A DNA stretch of 64,000 bases from Chitinibacter sp046530675 (GTDB lineage: Bacteria > Pseudomonadota > Gammaproteobacteria > Burkholderiales > Chitinibacteraceae). Where the stretch lies: assembly GCF_046530675.1 (NCBI RefSeq), contig NZ_CP172558.1:3140159-3204158 (forward strand), given 5' to 3'. Below are positions 26,750-36,247 of this stretch, in pieces (the stretch's first letter is position 1; every line of letters begins with the position of its first letter). A program made the translations under genes and the position numbers. The notes beneath the pieces are model-generated. The model was not told the origin of the DNA and did no database searches. It was given only the letters and a program-made list of their open reading frames with translations.

Positions 26750-26788
26750 AAAAAAACGAGCAGCCTTGGCTGCTCGTTTTTGTTTTTC
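26750..26788. terminator. Bidirectional terminator between secretin and NlpC/P60 genes
   Basis: AAAAAAACGAGCAGCC-TTGGCTGCTCGTTTTTG forms a strong stem, ACGAGCAGCC paired with GGCTGCTCGT, with A and T tracts. It serves the convergent secretin operon and the minus-strand NlpC/P60 gene. Confidence 0.88.
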
Positions 26789-26804
26789 CCTAGGGTCTGT
26801 TGAC

Positions 26805-27347
26805 CTATTTTTGCGCCAATAAACTCCGCGCCCCTTCAAATCGGGGACCAAAATAACTGTTATTAATCGATTCAATCCTCACTTTTCCCTTGGCTGATGG
26901 CGCATGAATGAAGCGGCCATTACCCAGATAAATACCGACATGCGAATAGGGACGACCCTGAGTATTAAAAAAGACCAAATCACCCGGCTTCAAGTCGCTC
27001 TTCTCGATCGGACGAGTCGCCAATGCCATTTCAATCGAAGTTCTGGGTAAATCGAGCTGAACCGCATTTTTATAGACATATTTAACCAAACCACTGCAAT
27101 CGAGCCCTTCTTCTGGCTGACTCCCCCCCAGACGATAGCCAATATCAAGTAAACCTAGCGCAACCATGATCACCTCACGGGCACCGGCATCTGATTCCAT
27201 GTTTTGAGTGATGGCAGCTTGGGAAGAAAAAGATTTTACAACAGGAGATCTAATGGGTATTGCTTTAGAGGCTTCTTTCTGACTGGGTTGCATGCTTGTA
27301 CACCCACTCAGTATTAACAAAACAGACAATAGTTTGATTTTATGCAT
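26805..27347 (-). CDS. NlpC/P60-family murein endopeptidase lipoprotein
   Basis: The 180-residue protein has a lipoprotein signal (LLSVLLILSGC, lipobox Cys about residue 16). The NlpC/P60 domain has the catalytic Cys in GLDCSGLVKYVY, the catalytic His in YSHVGIYLG and the third polar residue (His) in FIHAPS. It resembles MepS/Spr-type D,L-endopeptidases that cleave peptidoglycan cross-links or stem peptides at the outer membrane. It is translated from within the end of the upstream HDAC-like gene (8-bp overlap). Confidence 0.88.
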   Translation of the reverse strand: MHKIKLLSVLLILSGCTSMQPSQKEASKAIPIRSPVVKSFSSQAAITQNMESDAGAREVIMVALGLLDIGYRLGGSQPEEGLDCSGLVKYVYKNAVQLDLPRTSIEMALATRPIEKSDLKPGDLVFFNTQGRPYSHVGIYLGNGRFIHAPSAKGKVRIESINNSYFGPRFEGARSLLAQK

Positions 27348-28278
27348 CGGCCAGCACCTTGATGTGTTCAGTCACACTCCGAGCCAGCGAGGACAAATCG
27401 TAACCACCCTCAAGCAAGGAGACGATACGTTTCTTAGCATGTATATCGGCCACATTCATGAGTTGTTTAGTAACCCACGCGTAATCTGCCTCTACCAAAC
27501 CCATTGAGCCCATGTCATCTTCAAGATGGGCGTCAAACCCAGCGGAAATCAAAATCAATTCAGGCGCAAATTCATTCAGCGCAGGAAGCCATTTTTCCGT
27601 GACCACTTCGCGAAACTCGCCCCCCCTACTCGCGCGCGGCATCGGGACATTGAGCATATTGCGCCCTTTAGGCACATCACCACAGTAAGGAAAAAACGGG
27701 TGCTGAAAAATACTGACCATCAGTACTTTGGGTTCATCAAAAAACGCATCTTCGGTGCCATTGCCGTGATGCACATCAAAATCAACAATCGCAACACGAT
27801 CCAGACCATATTCAGCCAGCGCATGGCGTGCCGCGACGGCAATATTATTCAGAAAACAAAAGCCCATTCCGCGCTCGCGCTCAGCATGATGCCCAGGAGG
27901 GCGGATCAGGCAAAAAGCATTTTGCGCCTTACCCTGCATCACCAGATCAACCGCCTGCACGCCCGCACCTGCAGCATGGTAAGCCGCGTTCAGAGAATAG
28001 GGATTCATCGCGGTATCAGGCTCAAGATGGACATGACCTTGCGCTGGCGACAACATGGCAAGCTTATCGAGATATTCAGAGGGATGAACACGTAAAAGTT
28101 GCTCGCGCGTCGCGGCCTGAGCATTAATATGCAATAAATAGTCCCAGATTCCGGACGCCATCAGCCGATCCTGAATCGCAGCAATCCGCTCAGGGCATTC
28201 AGGGTGGCCTTGACCCATTTCATGCAAACTACACGCAGAATGACTGATTAATGCAGTGGCACCACTAGAACCGTACAA
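27340..28278 (-). CDS. Histone deacetylase-family amidohydrolase
   Basis: This 312-residue member of the arginase/deacetylase superfamily shows the motifs RPPGHHAERERGMGFCFLNN (in parts), VDFDVHHGNGTED (zinc ligands Asp and His) and SAGFDAH (third ligand Asp). Bacterial relatives deacetylate acetylpolyamines, acetoin-utilisation substrates or small amides; the substrate here is unknown. The reading frame begins with TTG at 28278, preceded by AGGTAAG, and no ATG is suitably placed. It overlaps the downstream NlpC/P60 gene and is divergent from the MoxR gene 66 bp away. Confidence 0.87.
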   Translation of the reverse strand: MYGSSGATALISHSACSLHEMGQGHPECPERIAAIQDRLMASGIWDYLLHINAQAATREQLLRVHPSEYLDKLAMLSPAQGHVHLEPDTAMNPYSLNAAYHAAGAGVQAVDLVMQGKAQNAFCLIRPPGHHAERERGMGFCFLNNIAVAARHALAEYGLDRVAIVDFDVHHGNGTEDAFFDEPKVLMVSIFQHPFFPYCGDVPKGRNMLNVPMPRASRGGEFREVVTEKWLPALNEFAPELILISAGFDAHLEDDMGSMGLVEADYAWVTKQLMNVADIHAKKRIVSLLEGGYDLSSLARSVTEHIKVLADA

Positions 28279-28344
28279 TTGGACTTACCTATTCACTGAT
28301 ATGCTGTTTGAAGTTTACGCACAGGGTTGCAACAAGGAAAAGAA

Positions 28345-29277
28345 ATGAACCTCGAAAACCGTGAAGTGTTGCAATGTGTACATCAAGCCGAGCAACAACT
28401 TAATCAGATCATTTTGGGCAAGCAAGCCACTCTACAGCTTGCGCTAATCTGCATTCTGGCGCGTGGTCATCTGCTACTGGAAGACATCCCCGGCGTCGGC
28501 AAAACGACGATGGCGCATGCGCTGGCGACGATACTGGGTCTACAATTTGTCCGGATACAATTTACCAGCGACTTATTGCCAGCTGATCTGCTCGGCGTAT
28601 CAGTTTATGAGCGCAATACCGATGCATTCCGCTTCCACCCTGGTCCGATTTTTACGCAGGTACTATTGGCCGATGAAATCAACCGTGCCACACCCAAAAC
28701 CCAATCGGCGCTCCTGGAGGCCATGGCCGAACAGCAGGTCACAATTGATGGGCAAACCCGCCTGCTGCCGCATCCTTTTTTTGTCATTGCTACGCAAAAT
28801 CCGCAAGCCCAGATCGGCACGTTCGAACTGCCCGAATCGCAACTCGACCGCTTTCTACTCAGGCTGGAACTGGGTTACCCCGACACCAAAGCCGAACGAA
28901 CCTTATTGCAAGGCATCAGCCGTCAGGATGTACTGGCTCAATTAAAACCAGCCCTCAGCGCAGATCAATTGCAACAGGCACAAAATGAAGTCAAAACCAT
29001 CAAGCTGGCCGAGCCACTGCTTGATTACATTCAGGCTTTGGTCGCGGCGACTCGTGAAGATCAGCGGTTTAGTTACGGCCTTTCACCACGCGCTGCGCTG
29101 GGGCTGGTACAGGCCTGCAAAGCCAGTGCCTGGCTGGAAGCGCGTAGCATGGTCATTCCCGAAGACGTTCAACGCGTCTTTCCGTCGGTCGCAGGGCACA
29201 GACTGATTTCCCGCCAAAGCGGCCGGAGTGACCCGCGCCTTGCCGAACAATTGATGCGCGCAGTGGCGATCCCTTAA
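28345..29277 (+). CDS. MoxR-family AAA+ ATPase
   Basis: The protein has 310 residues from ATG 28345 (AAGGAAAAG upstream); an in-frame ATG six codons earlier lacks such a site. Walker A GVGKTT is near residue 50, Walker B LLADEINRATPKTQSALLEAM follows (in parts), and then FVIATQNPQAQIGTFELPESQLDRF (in parts), the MoxR sensor signature. MoxR ATPases act as chaperones for maturation of partner proteins, typically encoded with DUF58 and transglutaminase genes exactly as here. It is the first gene of a three-gene operon. Confidence 0.92.
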   Translation: MNLENREVLQCVHQAEQQLNQIILGKQATLQLALICILARGHLLLEDIPGVGKTTMAHALATILGLQFVRIQFTSDLLPADLLGVSVYERNTDAFRFHPGPIFTQVLLADEINRATPKTQSALLEAMAEQQVTIDGQTRLLPHPFFVIATQNPQAQIGTFELPESQLDRFLLRLELGYPDTKAERTLLQGISRQDVLAQLKPALSADQLQQAQNEVKTIKLAEPLLDYIQALVAATREDQRFSYGLSPRAALGLVQACKASAWLEARSMVIPEDVQRVFPSVAGHRLISRQSGRSDPRLAEQLMRAVAIP

Positions 29278-30255
29278 ATGTCGCTACCCCGGTTCCTTCT
29301 CACTTACTGGCATGGCTTTATTGACCGACGCCATCCCCGCGAAACCGGACAAACCCGCATCCGGCATCAGCGGCTGTATATTTTTCCGACCGTGTATGGA
29401 CTGGGATTTGTGCTCATTGCTTTGCTCCTGCTGATTGGTGCATTGAATTATCGCCTCAGCATGGGCTTTTTTTTCGCCTTCCTGTTGATCGGTATCGCCC
29501 ACGCCGTTCTGTTGCGCAGCTATGCAAATCTGCTCGGATTACAAGTCAGCACAAACGCTGCCACGCCAGTGTTTGCCGGAGAAATGGCCTATTTCCCCAT
29601 CTTGCTGCACAACAACAAGCGCCAGCCGCGACCAGGCATCCTGCTCCGCGCACGCGAGCAGAACGAGTCAGCCCGCTGTGATTTGCAAGGCCAAAGCCAT
29701 CAGCTTGTCTTGCTGCCGGTGCAGAGCCGACAACGCGGAAAATTAGCTCTACCACGGCTCACCATCAGCAGCAGCATGCCACTTGGCTTTTTCCATTGCT
29801 GGACTTACGTGACATTCGACAATTCGGTGCTGATTTACCCCCATGTCGAATTCAATCCCCCGCCTTTACCCGAGCAAGGCCTTAGCGGCGACGGCAAGAA
29901 AATGGCGCACATCGGCAATGAAGATTTTGCTGGCTTACGCGAATTTCAGCGTGGCGATGCCAGACGCGATATTGCCTGGAAGCAAAGCGCTCGCACCGGG
30001 CAAGTCCTGATTCGCCAGCACCAGACACCGCTTGGAGCGAGCTTCTGGCTCGATTTCGATCAATTGCACGGTCTCTCTGTCGAAGCCAGACTATCGCGGC
30101 TGACAGCCTGGATTTTGCAGGCCGAGGCCATCAGCCGTCCTTATGGATTGGCACTACCCCAGCTCAAAATCCCCCCTGGCATGGGGCACGCTCATCTTCA
30201 TCGCTGCCTCGTTGCATTGGCCGAATACCCGGGAGAAAGCCGTCGTGATGCCTAA
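29278..30255 (+). CDS. DUF58-domain membrane protein
   Basis: The 325-residue protein has two N-terminal transmembrane helices (about 40-60 and 62-82, FVLIALLLLIGALNY and FFFAFLLIGIAHAVLL). The DUF58 core then has the hallmark GLREFQRGDARRDIAWKQSARTGQ (in parts) near residues 220-245. DUF58 proteins partner with MoxR ATPases. The start codon abuts the moxR stop (TAAATG), and its end overlaps the transglutaminase gene by 8 bp. Confidence 0.9.
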   Translation: MSLPRFLLTYWHGFIDRRHPRETGQTRIRHQRLYIFPTVYGLGFVLIALLLLIGALNYRLSMGFFFAFLLIGIAHAVLLRSYANLLGLQVSTNAATPVFAGEMAYFPILLHNNKRQPRPGILLRAREQNESARCDLQGQSHQLVLLPVQSRQRGKLALPRLTISSSMPLGFFHCWTYVTFDNSVLIYPHVEFNPPPLPEQGLSGDGKKMAHIGNEDFAGLREFQRGDARRDIAWKQSARTGQVLIRQHQTPLGASFWLDFDQLHGLSVEARLSRLTAWILQAEAISRPYGLALPQLKIPPGMGHAHLHRCLVALAEYPGESRRDA

Positions 30256-32257
30256 TCGCCTGCTGCACGCCAGCGAACAGCAAAGGCTGGCTTTTCTTCT
30301 TTTCGTGACCGGCATTCCGCACTTGCTGGAGCAACCGGCCTGGCTGGCCATCAGCCTGAGCTGCATTTTGCTGCTCTTTGCCCGACTCAGCCCGGATTTA
30401 CGGTTCCGTATCCCGCGCTGGGGGCATTTCTTGCTCTGCGTTCTGGTTGGCGTACTGGTTTTTCAGGCCTATCGCAGCGTGGTTGGTCGTGAAGGCGGAG
30501 TCGCCATACTGATGGCATTGTGCATCGTCAAACTCGTCGAAACTCGCCACTTGCGCGATGCACGCGCCTTGATTTTGCTGATGTGCCTACTCAGCGGGAT
30601 CGCTTTTCTGCATGGGCAGCAACCTTGGCGAGCGCTGTTTGCCTTACTGAATTTGACCGGCATTTTATTCATGGCACAAAGCATAGAACAGCAAATACCA
30701 CCCCAAGGTATCAACGTAGGAGTCTCATCAAGATTCATTTTCGAGGCCATACCCATTGCCATTTTGCTATTCGTTTTATTCCCGAGGCTACCCGCACCAC
30801 TCTGGGCGCTGCCCGACTTAAACAGCGCCAAAACCGGTTTATCCGACAGCGAAATGCAAGTCGGCAGCATAGGCCAGTTGATTCAGGATGAAAGCATCGC
30901 TTTTCGGGTGAGTTTTAAAGGAGCAAATCCGGGCAAGTCGGCGATGTACTGGCGTGGCCCGGTATTTGAAGATTTTGACGGTATACGCTGGCATCCGGCC
31001 TATAGCAAAGCGCAATCCGAACGGCAATTTACGTCTATTCCGCTCATCGCCGGACAAGGTCCGATTTATGAATACAGCCTGACGCTCGAACCGCATCAAC
31101 AAAAATGGCTACTGCCGCTGGAAATGCCGCGGCAACTGCCGGCCCAAACCCGGCTCAGCAACCGGCTGCAGCTAATCAACAAAACCGAACTCAGCGAACT
31201 TAAACGTTTTGAGCTAAGTTCCCAACTGAACTGGCGCACCTTGAACGACGATCCGGCGCAAATCGCACGCAGCTTGAAATTACCAGCCGAACTCAATCCG
31301 CAAAGCCAGGCACTGGCGCAACAATGGCAACAAAGCCCCCCACAGCAGCGCATCATCAACGCGCTGAACTGGTTGCGCAGCAATGATTTTAGCTACACGC
31401 TCACCCCGCCCATACTGAGCAGTCGGCACCGGATCGATGAATTTTTATTTCAAAGTCGGCAGGGATTTTGCGAACACTATGCCAGCGCCTTTGCATTTTT
31501 GATGCGCGCCTCCGGTGTTCCGGCGAGGATTGTCACCGGCTATCAGGGTGCGGCACAAAATGGCGATTACTGGATTGTCCGGCAATCGGATGCGCATGCC
31601 TGGGTCGAGGTCTGGCTCGCAGACCTGGGCTGGCAACGCATCGATCCGACCGCAGTGATTTCGCCCAACCGGATCAACGAAGGTTTGGCGCGCAGCGTCA
31701 ACAGCGCCGATCTTCCGTTTATGCTGCGGCAAGATTATGCCTGGCTACGCCAGCTGCGCCTGCAGGCCGACGCCCTGGTCAATGACTGGAATCAATGGGT
31801 CATCGGCTACGATCAGCAGCGCCAGCGTGATTTCTTGAGAAAACTGGGTATTAACGACTTCCTGTCCAGCGCCTTTATATTTTGGCTGCTGGGTGGCTTT
31901 GCCATCACGCTGGGCGGTTTTGCCGCGTGGTTGTTGTATAAAAACCGCCCACCTCAAGCAGATCGAGCCAGCCGACTCTATCGGCGCTTTATTAAAAAAC
32001 TCTCCCCCCTGCAGCGAGAGCTCAGCGAAGCACCACAGGACTTCGCCCTGCGCGCCTGCGCCAGTTTTCCGCAACAAGCCAAACAAATACAAGCAATTAC
32101 AACGCTGTATTTACAAGCCCGCTATGCCAACGATGGGCAAGCCGAAGTGGCGCTGGCACAGGCGATCAAGGACTTTCATCCACTTCGACGCGAATCATCA
32201 CAGGCAAGCCGCCGCCAGTTCAAGCCCAAATCACATCCGGAAGATAAAAGCATGTAA
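30248..32257 (+). CDS. TgpA-like membrane transglutaminase (DUF3488/DUF4129 family)
   Basis: The protein has 669 residues from ATG 30248 (GGGAGAAAG upstream, 8-bp overlap with the DUF58 gene). About six N-terminal transmembrane helices come first, then a periplasmic region with the transglutaminase-like triad: Cys in RQGFCEHYASAF, His in SDAHAWVEVWL, Asp in WQRIDPT. A final transmembrane helix (FIFWLLGGFAITLGGFAAWLL, in parts) and a cytoplasmic tail follow. TgpA homologues are envelope proteins, essential in Pseudomonas. With MoxR and DUF58 it forms a conserved module of unclear substrate. Confidence 0.9.
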   Translation: MPNRLLHASEQQRLAFLLFVTGIPHLLEQPAWLAISLSCILLLFARLSPDLRFRIPRWGHFLLCVLVGVLVFQAYRSVVGREGGVAILMALCIVKLVETRHLRDARALILLMCLLSGIAFLHGQQPWRALFALLNLTGILFMAQSIEQQIPPQGINVGVSSRFIFEAIPIAILLFVLFPRLPAPLWALPDLNSAKTGLSDSEMQVGSIGQLIQDESIAFRVSFKGANPGKSAMYWRGPVFEDFDGIRWHPAYSKAQSERQFTSIPLIAGQGPIYEYSLTLEPHQQKWLLPLEMPRQLPAQTRLSNRLQLINKTELSELKRFELSSQLNWRTLNDDPAQIARSLKLPAELNPQSQALAQQWQQSPPQQRIINALNWLRSNDFSYTLTPPILSSRHRIDEFLFQSRQGFCEHYASAFAFLMRASGVPARIVTGYQGAAQNGDYWIVRQSDAHAWVEVWLADLGWQRIDPTAVISPNRINEGLARSVNSADLPFMLRQDYAWLRQLRLQADALVNDWNQWVIGYDQQRQRDFLRKLGINDFLSSAFIFWLLGGFAITLGGFAAWLLYKNRPPQADRASRLYRRFIKKLSPLQRELSEAPQDFALRACASFPQQAKQIQAITTLYLQARYANDGQAEVALAQAIKDFHPLRRESSQASRRQFKPKSHPEDKSM

Positions 32258-32347
32258 GCCGGTAGATTTTCATAGCCTCAAAGGCTAGAATGATCCGCCT
32301 TGTTGGGCTTAAAGCCAGAATTCCATCCTTTTAGGAAACTCTCATTT

Positions 32348-32671
32348 ATGTTTATCACTCCTGCATTTGCTGCGGCCGCTCCAGGGCCAGAAGCCAGCTT
32401 TATGTCTTTCCTGCCAATGATCGTGATTTTCGTGATTTTCTGGTTCCTGATGATCCGCCCGCAGCAGAAAAAAGCCAAAGAACACCAGGCCATGCTCGGC
32501 GCACTGCAAAAAGGCGACGAAGTGAGCACCAGCGGTGGCTTGCTGGGTCGCATCAGCAAACTGAACGATCAGTATGTCACGCTCGAAATCGCCAATGGCG
32601 TTGAAATCGTGATCCAGCGTGCCGCTATCGGCCAGCGCCTGGAAAAAGGCACGTTAAAAAATAATCAGTAA
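32348..32671 (+). CDS. yajC: Sec translocon accessory subunit YajC
   Basis: The 107-residue protein has one transmembrane helix (FLPMIVIFVIFWFLMIRPQQKKAK, in parts), immediately followed by the RPQQKK basic motif, then the KGDEVSTSGGLLGRI domain of YajC. It associates with SecDF in the inner membrane. The ATG at 32348 has AGGAAA upstream. An in-frame ATG 16 codons earlier gives an N-terminus unlike the family. secD and secF follow. Confidence 0.95.
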   Translation: MFITPAFAAAAPGPEASFMSFLPMIVIFVIFWFLMIRPQQKKAKEHQAMLGALQKGDEVSTSGGLLGRISKLNDQYVTLEIANGVEIVIQRAAIGQRLEKGTLKNNQ

Positions 32672-32680
32672 TTGCAACAG

Positions 32681-32710
32681 GGTCATTGCTCGCCAACTGC
32701 AGCAATGACC
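32681..32710. other. Perfect 10-bp inverted repeat between yajC and secD
   Basis: GGTCATTGCT (32681-32690) and AGCAATGACC (32701-32710) are exact reverse complements separated by 10 nt. No T-tract follows, so an RNA processing or stability hairpin, or a weak attenuator, is more likely than a terminator. Confidence 0.5.
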
Positions 32711-32759
32711 TCAATCATTTACCGAGCGGATGATCTTGGTCATCGCTCAGGGGTTCAGC

Positions 32760-34589
32760 ATGAATCGCTATCCACTCTGGAAGTATATCCTTCTAGCCGT
32801 TACCATCCTTGTGGCAACGCTCTATACCCTCCCCAATTTCTTTGGCGAAAGCCCAGCCGTGCAAGTATCTAGTGGCCGCGTCACAGTTAAGGTCAGCGAA
32901 GCCATGGTGCAGCAGGCAACACAAATTGCCACACGCGCCGGTGTCACACCTATCGATGCCTACTTTGAGGCCGGTTCGGTCAAACTGCGCTTTAAGGATA
33001 CCGATAGCCAGATCAAGGCCAAAGATGCGATTCAAACCGCACTGGGTAGCGATTATGTGATCGCACTCAACCTGGTTTCGGATACCCCCGCCTGGCTGGC
33101 CAAACTGCATGCCAAACCGATGGTGTTGGGTCTGGATTTGCGCGGCGGTGTACATTTCCTGCTGGAAGTCGACATGAAAGCTGCGGTAGACAAGGCGCTG
33201 GAAAAAACCGCCGGGGACATCCGCCGCGAATTGAAAGACAAAAAAGTCCGCTACGGCAAAATCAGCAAGGAGCGTGATCGTGTCGAAGTACAACTGCGCG
33301 ACGCCGAAACGCTGGCCGCAGCCAGCAAAGCCTTGCGCGATACGCTCGCCAATCTGAAAGTTGACTCGGTCAATACCGATGGCAACTACAAGCTGGTCGT
33401 GACTTATCCCGAAGCGGCTTTACTGCAACTGAAAAATGATGCAGTCAAACAGAACATCACTACCTTGCATAACCGGGTCAACGAACTGGGCGTAGCCGAG
33501 CCGGTGATTCAGCAGCAAGGTGAAGGCCGTATCGTTGTGCAATTGCCTGGTGTACAGGACACCGCGAAAGCCAAAGACATTCTGGGTCGCACTGCGACAC
33601 TGGAAGTTCGTCTGGTTGAAGATGATCAGGCCAAACTGGCTGAAGCACTCAATGGCAATGTTCCTGCCGGTTATGAATTGATGACTGAACGTCGTGGCAG
33701 CACGGGTGAGAGTGTACCCATTTTGCTGCGCAAAGAAGTCGAGCTGACTGGTGAAAACATCAACGACGCGCAGGCTGGCTTTGACGAACAAAATGCGCCT
33801 GCAGTGCATTTGGGTCTGGACTCCATTGGCGCGAGCATTTTCAAAGATTTAACGCGCGAAAATGTCAACAAACGCATCGCGATGATTCTGGTAGAAAAAG
33901 GCAAAGGCGAAGTCGTCACCGCACCGGTCGTTCGTGGGGAAATCGGCGGCGGCCGGGTGCAAATCTCCGGGTCGATGGATGTGACCGAAGCCAATGATAC
34001 CGCCCTGCTGTTACGCGCCGGTTCACTGGCTGCACCGATGGAAATCGTCGAGGAGCGCACCATCGGCCCATCGTTGGGTAAAGAAAACATCAGCAAGGGC
34101 TTTAACTCGACGCTGTATGGTTTTGCTGCCATTGCGATTTTCATGATGATCTACTACCGCGTTTTTGGTGTCGTATCGACCATCGCACTCGGTGCAAATC
34201 TCTTGTTCCTGATTGCCCTACTCTCACTGCTCGGTGTCACACTAACACTACCGGGAATCGCGGCGATTGCGCTGACGTTGGGTATGGCGATTGACTCGAA
34301 CGTCTTGATCAACGAACGCGTGCGGGAAGAATTGCGCGATGGGATGAGTCCGCAAATGGCCATTCAGAATGGTTACAAGCACGCCTTCGACACCATTCTT
34401 GACTCCAATATCACGACATTGATTGCAGGTCTGGCACTGCTGATTTTCGGCTCGGGTGCGGTGCGCGGCTTTGCCTGGGTGCATTGCCTAGGAATTATGA
34501 CTTCGATGTTCAGCGCAGTCTTTGTTTCACGCGCCTTGATTAATCTGGTTTATGGCTACCGTCATCGCCTGACTACGCTTGCAGTGTAA
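32760..34589 (+). CDS. secD: Protein translocase subunit SecD
   Basis: The 609-residue protein opens with MNRYPLWKYILLAVTILVA (first transmembrane helix) and contains the GLDLRGGVHFLLEVD signature. A large periplasmic region follows, then five C-terminal helices with GMAIDSNVLINERVREEL (D-S-N-V motif). SecDF uses the proton gradient to pull preproteins through SecYEG. A start 10 codons upstream is possible, but residues MNRYP match the family. The gene is 88 bp after yajC and 15 bp before secF. Confidence 0.96.
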   Translation: MNRYPLWKYILLAVTILVATLYTLPNFFGESPAVQVSSGRVTVKVSEAMVQQATQIATRAGVTPIDAYFEAGSVKLRFKDTDSQIKAKDAIQTALGSDYVIALNLVSDTPAWLAKLHAKPMVLGLDLRGGVHFLLEVDMKAAVDKALEKTAGDIRRELKDKKVRYGKISKERDRVEVQLRDAETLAAASKALRDTLANLKVDSVNTDGNYKLVVTYPEAALLQLKNDAVKQNITTLHNRVNELGVAEPVIQQQGEGRIVVQLPGVQDTAKAKDILGRTATLEVRLVEDDQAKLAEALNGNVPAGYELMTERRGSTGESVPILLRKEVELTGENINDAQAGFDEQNAPAVHLGLDSIGASIFKDLTRENVNKRIAMILVEKGKGEVVTAPVVRGEIGGGRVQISGSMDVTEANDTALLLRAGSLAAPMEIVEERTIGPSLGKENISKGFNSTLYGFAAIAIFMMIYYRVFGVVSTIALGANLLFLIALLSLLGVTLTLPGIAAIALTLGMAIDSNVLINERVREELRDGMSPQMAIQNGYKHAFDTILDSNITTLIAGLALLIFGSGAVRGFAWVHCLGIMTSMFSAVFVSRALINLVYGYRHRLTTLAV

Positions 34590-34604
34590 GGACGGGAGAA
34601 AATA

Positions 34605-35543
34605 ATGATCGAATTTTTTCATGTAAAACGCGACATCCCATTCATGAGCTACGGCAAGCTCACAACGGCGATTTCTCTGGCAACTTTTGTGATCGCTGTC
34701 TTCTTCCTGATCACCAAAGGCCTGAACTTTGGCGTCGAGTTTACCGGCGGAACGGTGATGGAAATCCGCTATAGCCAATCGGTGGAAATCAATCAGGTTC
34801 GTCACGGCGTTGAAACACTGAAGTATGGTGAAGTGCAAGTTCAGTCTTTGGGCACAACCAAAGATGTGATGGTGCGCATTCCCAACATCAAAGGCAAAAC
34901 CAGCGCCCAGCTCTCGAACGAAGTGCTTAACAGCCTGAAAGCAGAGCGTGCCGATGTTGAATTGCGCAAAGTCGAATTTATCGGACCATCGGTCGGTGAT
35001 GAGCTGTTTACCCATGGCTTGACCGCGCTGGCGCTCGTCTGTATCGGTATCATTGCCTATCTGATGCTCCGGTTCGAGTGGCGCTTTGCTTTCTCAGCGA
35101 TCATCGCCAATATGCACGACGTCATTATTATTCTCGGCGTGTTTGCCTTGTTCCAGTGGGAATTCAGCCTGACCGTGCTCGCAGGTATTCTGGCAGTACT
35201 GGGTTATTCGGTGAACGAATCAGTCGTGGTGTTCGATCGGATTCGTGAAAACTTCCGCAAACCGACCTTGCGCGGCAAAACGGTACCGGAAGTCATTGAC
35301 AATGCGATTACCGCGACGATGAGCCGTACCATCATTACACACGGTTCGACCGAATGCATGGTGCTGGCGATGCTGATTTTTGGTGGCGCTGCGCTGCATG
35401 GCTTTGCGATGGCACTGACGATCGGGATCGTATTCGGGATCTATTCATCAGTCCTGGTCGCTTCGCCGTTATTGCTGATGTTTGGCGTGACGCGCGATAG
35501 CATGGCTAAGCCGGAAAAAATCAAGGAAGAAGCAGTCGTTTAA
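34605..35543 (+). CDS. secF: Protein translocase subunit SecF
   Basis: The 312-residue protein has six predicted transmembrane helices, the GVEFTGGTVMEIRY periplasmic signature, and GYSVNESVVVFDRIRENFR (in parts), the conserved SecF transmembrane motif. It starts with MIEFFHVKRDIPFMSY, and AAGGACGGGAG lies upstream. It forms SecDF with the preceding gene product. A terminator follows at 35569. Confidence 0.96.
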   Translation: MIEFFHVKRDIPFMSYGKLTTAISLATFVIAVFFLITKGLNFGVEFTGGTVMEIRYSQSVEINQVRHGVETLKYGEVQVQSLGTTKDVMVRIPNIKGKTSAQLSNEVLNSLKAERADVELRKVEFIGPSVGDELFTHGLTALALVCIGIIAYLMLRFEWRFAFSAIIANMHDVIIILGVFALFQWEFSLTVLAGILAVLGYSVNESVVVFDRIRENFRKPTLRGKTVPEVIDNAITATMSRTIITHGSTECMVLAMLIFGGAALHGFAMALTIGIVFGIYSSVLVASPLLLMFGVTRDSMAKPEKIKEEAVV

Positions 35544-35568
35544 TCACGAACTGAGCTTCCCTCCTCCA

Positions 35569-35590
35569 CGCCGACTCAGGTCGGCGTTTT
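35569..35590 (+). terminator. Rho-independent terminator after secF
   Basis: CGCCGAC-TCAG-GTCGGCG is a perfect 7-bp stem with a tetraloop, followed by TTTT and C. It ends the yajC-secD-secF operon. Confidence 0.85.
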
Positions 35591-35605
35591 CATTGAGAGA
35601 TCAAA

Positions 35606-36247
35606 ATGGAATTGAACTTCATCGATATTTTCCTGCACCTTGACGTGTATCTGGCGCAGCTAGTGCAAAACTATGGCGTCTGGATTTATGCGATCTTGTT
35701 TGCGGTGATTTTTTGCGAGACGGGTCTGGTTGTTACACCGTTTTTGCCGGGAGACTCCTTGTTGTTTGTCGCCGGCATGATCGCCGCCAGCGGCGCGATG
35801 AATGTCCATTTTTTGGCGCTGCTGCTGTTTATCGCCGCCGTTTTGGGTGATGCAGTCAATTACACCATCGGCCGCTATTTCGGTCATAAACTGTTTGCCA
35901 AATCCGACTCGAAAATCTTTCGCCGCGAATACTTGGATAAAACGCATGCTTTCTTTGAAAAATATGGCGGCAAAACGATCATCATCGCGCGTTTTGTTCC
36001 CATCGTTCGGACATTCGCGCCTTTTGTTGCGGGTATGGCTGAAATGACTTATCGCAAATTTTTCGCCTACAACGTCATTGGGGCAATGATGTGGGTGGGC
36101 TCTTTGCTTTACGCGGGCTATTTACTTGGCGGCGTGACGTTTATCCAGAAAAACCTGACCGCGATTATTCTGGGCATTATTTTTGTTTCGATTTTGCCCG
36201 GCATTATTGAAATTGTGAAACATAAACTCGCCAAGGCCAAGGCATGA
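35606..36247 (+). CDS. DedA-family membrane protein
   Basis: The 213-residue polytopic protein has DedA/SNARE-associated features: FCETGLVVTPFLPGDSLLFVAG (in parts), GDAVNYTIGRYFG, the RFVPIVRTFAPFVAG signature and a YNVIGAMMW element. DedA proteins support membrane potential and are linked to undecaprenyl-phosphate or lipid flipping. The gene lies just after the secF terminator and overlaps bioC by 4 bp. Confidence 0.92.
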   Translation: MELNFIDIFLHLDVYLAQLVQNYGVWIYAILFAVIFCETGLVVTPFLPGDSLLFVAGMIAASGAMNVHFLALLLFIAAVLGDAVNYTIGRYFGHKLFAKSDSKIFRREYLDKTHAFFEKYGGKTIIIARFVPIVRTFAPFVAGMAEMTYRKFFAYNVIGAMMWVGSLLYAGYLLGGVTFIQKNLTAIILGIIFVSILPGIIEIVKHKLAKAKA

